Notes under the pieces: model-generated
Told to the model about the DNA's origin: nothing
Seen by the model: only the letters and a program-made list of their open reading frames with translations
Database searches by the model: none
Translations under genes and position numbers: made by a program
In this document: one piece after another, positions 63,484 to 64,000 of the stretch
How the letters are laid out: each line of letters begins with the position of its first letter
How positions within the stretch are numbered: position 1 is the first letter of the stretch
NCBI GenBank assembly: GCA_965262565.1
Contig: CBDHFQ010000020.1
Location: 248,001-312,000, forward strand
From: CBDHFQ01 sp965262565
Lineage (GTDB): Bacteria > Bacteroidota > Bacteroidia > J057
Length of the DNA: 64,000 nt
Reading direction: 5' to 3'

Positions 63484-64000
63484 TTACCAACTTTCCAGAG
63501 GCTTAACTGCGAGTTTAGCTTCCTCTTCTTCCATTAATTGATATATATAATTGAGTTGTATGTCTTCGTGCGATAGATAATCACATAGTGTAGGTTCTAT
63601 CCAAATATCTGGGAGCAATCCCCTGTTTTTATTTTTCGGAGTTGGAAGTTGGATATTGAATGCTTTTTGAGGAATGCTAATTTTTAATTTGGAATAAGGG
63701 AGGGTTAATTTTTTGAAAAATCCGGCCATAAATCCTTCATATCTACTAGAGGTTTCTGTACCGATGATAAGTGCACATGCATAATATCGGGCAAGTGCTG
63801 CGAACTTAGATCCTGCAGAAAAGGTACCCGCATTAGTTAGAATATAAAGCTCTCCCTTAAAGGGAGTATGTTTAACTTGAGGTAACAAATAAGCGTTGGG
63901 TATTCCTTCAATAGATTCAGATACGGTGATCGCCTTTTCTCGTTTTCCCGTTAGGGTTTCGTCCATGACATAGGATAACAGTTCAAACATACTGGAAAGA
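63484..64000 (-). CDS. S41-family peptidase, C-terminal part (cut by window edge)
   Basis: The frame continues to the window edge (bases 63991-64000 are open upstream of the internal Met). TNAGTFSAGSKFAALARYY holds the conserved S41 catalytic Ser of the GTFSAG loop. IGTETSSRYEGFMAG and SIPQKAFNIQLP follow, as in tail-specific (Tsp-like) S41 peptidases. The N-terminal part, with any signal peptide and PDZ domain, is outside the window. Confidence 0.82.
   Translation of the reverse strand, partial: LSSMFELLSYVMDETLTGKREKAITVSESIEGIPNAYLLPQVKHTPFKGELYILTNAGTFSAGSKFAALARYYACALIIGTETSSRYEGFMAGFFKKLTLPYSKLKISIPQKAFNIQLPTPKNKNRGLLPDIWIEPTLCDYLSHEDIQLNYIYQLMEEEEAKLAVKPLESW

Noticed and set aside
1..64000. 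tRNA, rRNA, insertion sequences, prophage or conjugative genes
   Set aside because: No stretch resembling a tRNA cloverleaf, rRNA, transposase, integrase or phage protein was recognised. This was read by eye, so a tRNA scan could still find one.

Overview
The window looks like a chromosomal segment of an AT-rich member of the Bacteroidota, probably a free-living Saprospiria- or Cytophagia-like lineage. The evidence is a short primary sigma factor of the Bacteroidota type, promoter-like TAnnTTTG boxes, a PorP/SprF-family outer membrane protein next to a giant adhesin with a type B type IX secretion (T9SS) sorting domain, a second protein with a type A T9SS tail, a signal peptidase I with a long N-terminal membrane extension, and several Bacteroidota-specific conserved proteins (DUF4292, an EnvC-like M23 protein, and a family often labelled 'asparagine synthetase B'). 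I saw no rRNA, tRNA, CRISPR array, insertion sequence or prophage.

Layout. 0-14 kb is mostly housekeeping: the start of argS, an LptF/LptG permease, pyrR-pyrB, signal peptidase I, an ankyrin protein, an MCE/MlaD lipid-transport protein, a flavin-dependent halogenase-like oxidoreductase, rpoD and a nucleoside phosphorylase. 14.5-21.4 kb holds gcvP, pcm, an alpha/beta hydrolase, holA and a small membrane protein. All five are interrupted by single-base indels, mostly in homopolymers. Correcting each indel gives an intact protein of normal length, so a patch of poor consensus sequence is more likely than gene decay. 22-34.7 kb carries fabD, two short-chain dehydrogenases, a serine hydrolase, a HI0933-type flavoprotein, a band-7 protein, hisS, groES-groEL, and a fur-STAS-purA cluster.

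34.7-51.7 kb is the cell-envelope and surface region. It holds an EnvC-like amidase activator, a DUF4292 lipoprotein, a PorP/SprF barrel fused through a coiled coil to an OmpA peptidoglycan-binding domain, and a 3,343-residue secreted adhesin made of dozens of Ig-like modules. Part of that gene is a near-identical 762-bp tandem repeat. The intergenic region upstream of the adhesin has a perfect 13-bp inverted repeat about 232 bp apart and three phased CCGCTA boxes, so it may be an invertible or tightly regulated promoter. Upstream lie a TPR protein, dut and a pterin dehydratase.

51.8-64 kb contains the frameshifted 'AsnB-like' exported protein, an ABC-type permease, metF, a molybdopterin cluster (moaC, a moaD-moaE fusion, moaA), a T9SS-exported endonuclease/phosphatase-fold enzyme, gmhA, an S9 peptidase, an LD-carboxypeptidase and the end of an S41 peptidase gene.

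The best candidate for something not fully described is the surface module at 36.9-49.0 kb: a PorP-OmpA fusion partnered with a repeat-expanding giant adhesin and an unusual, possibly invertible, control region.
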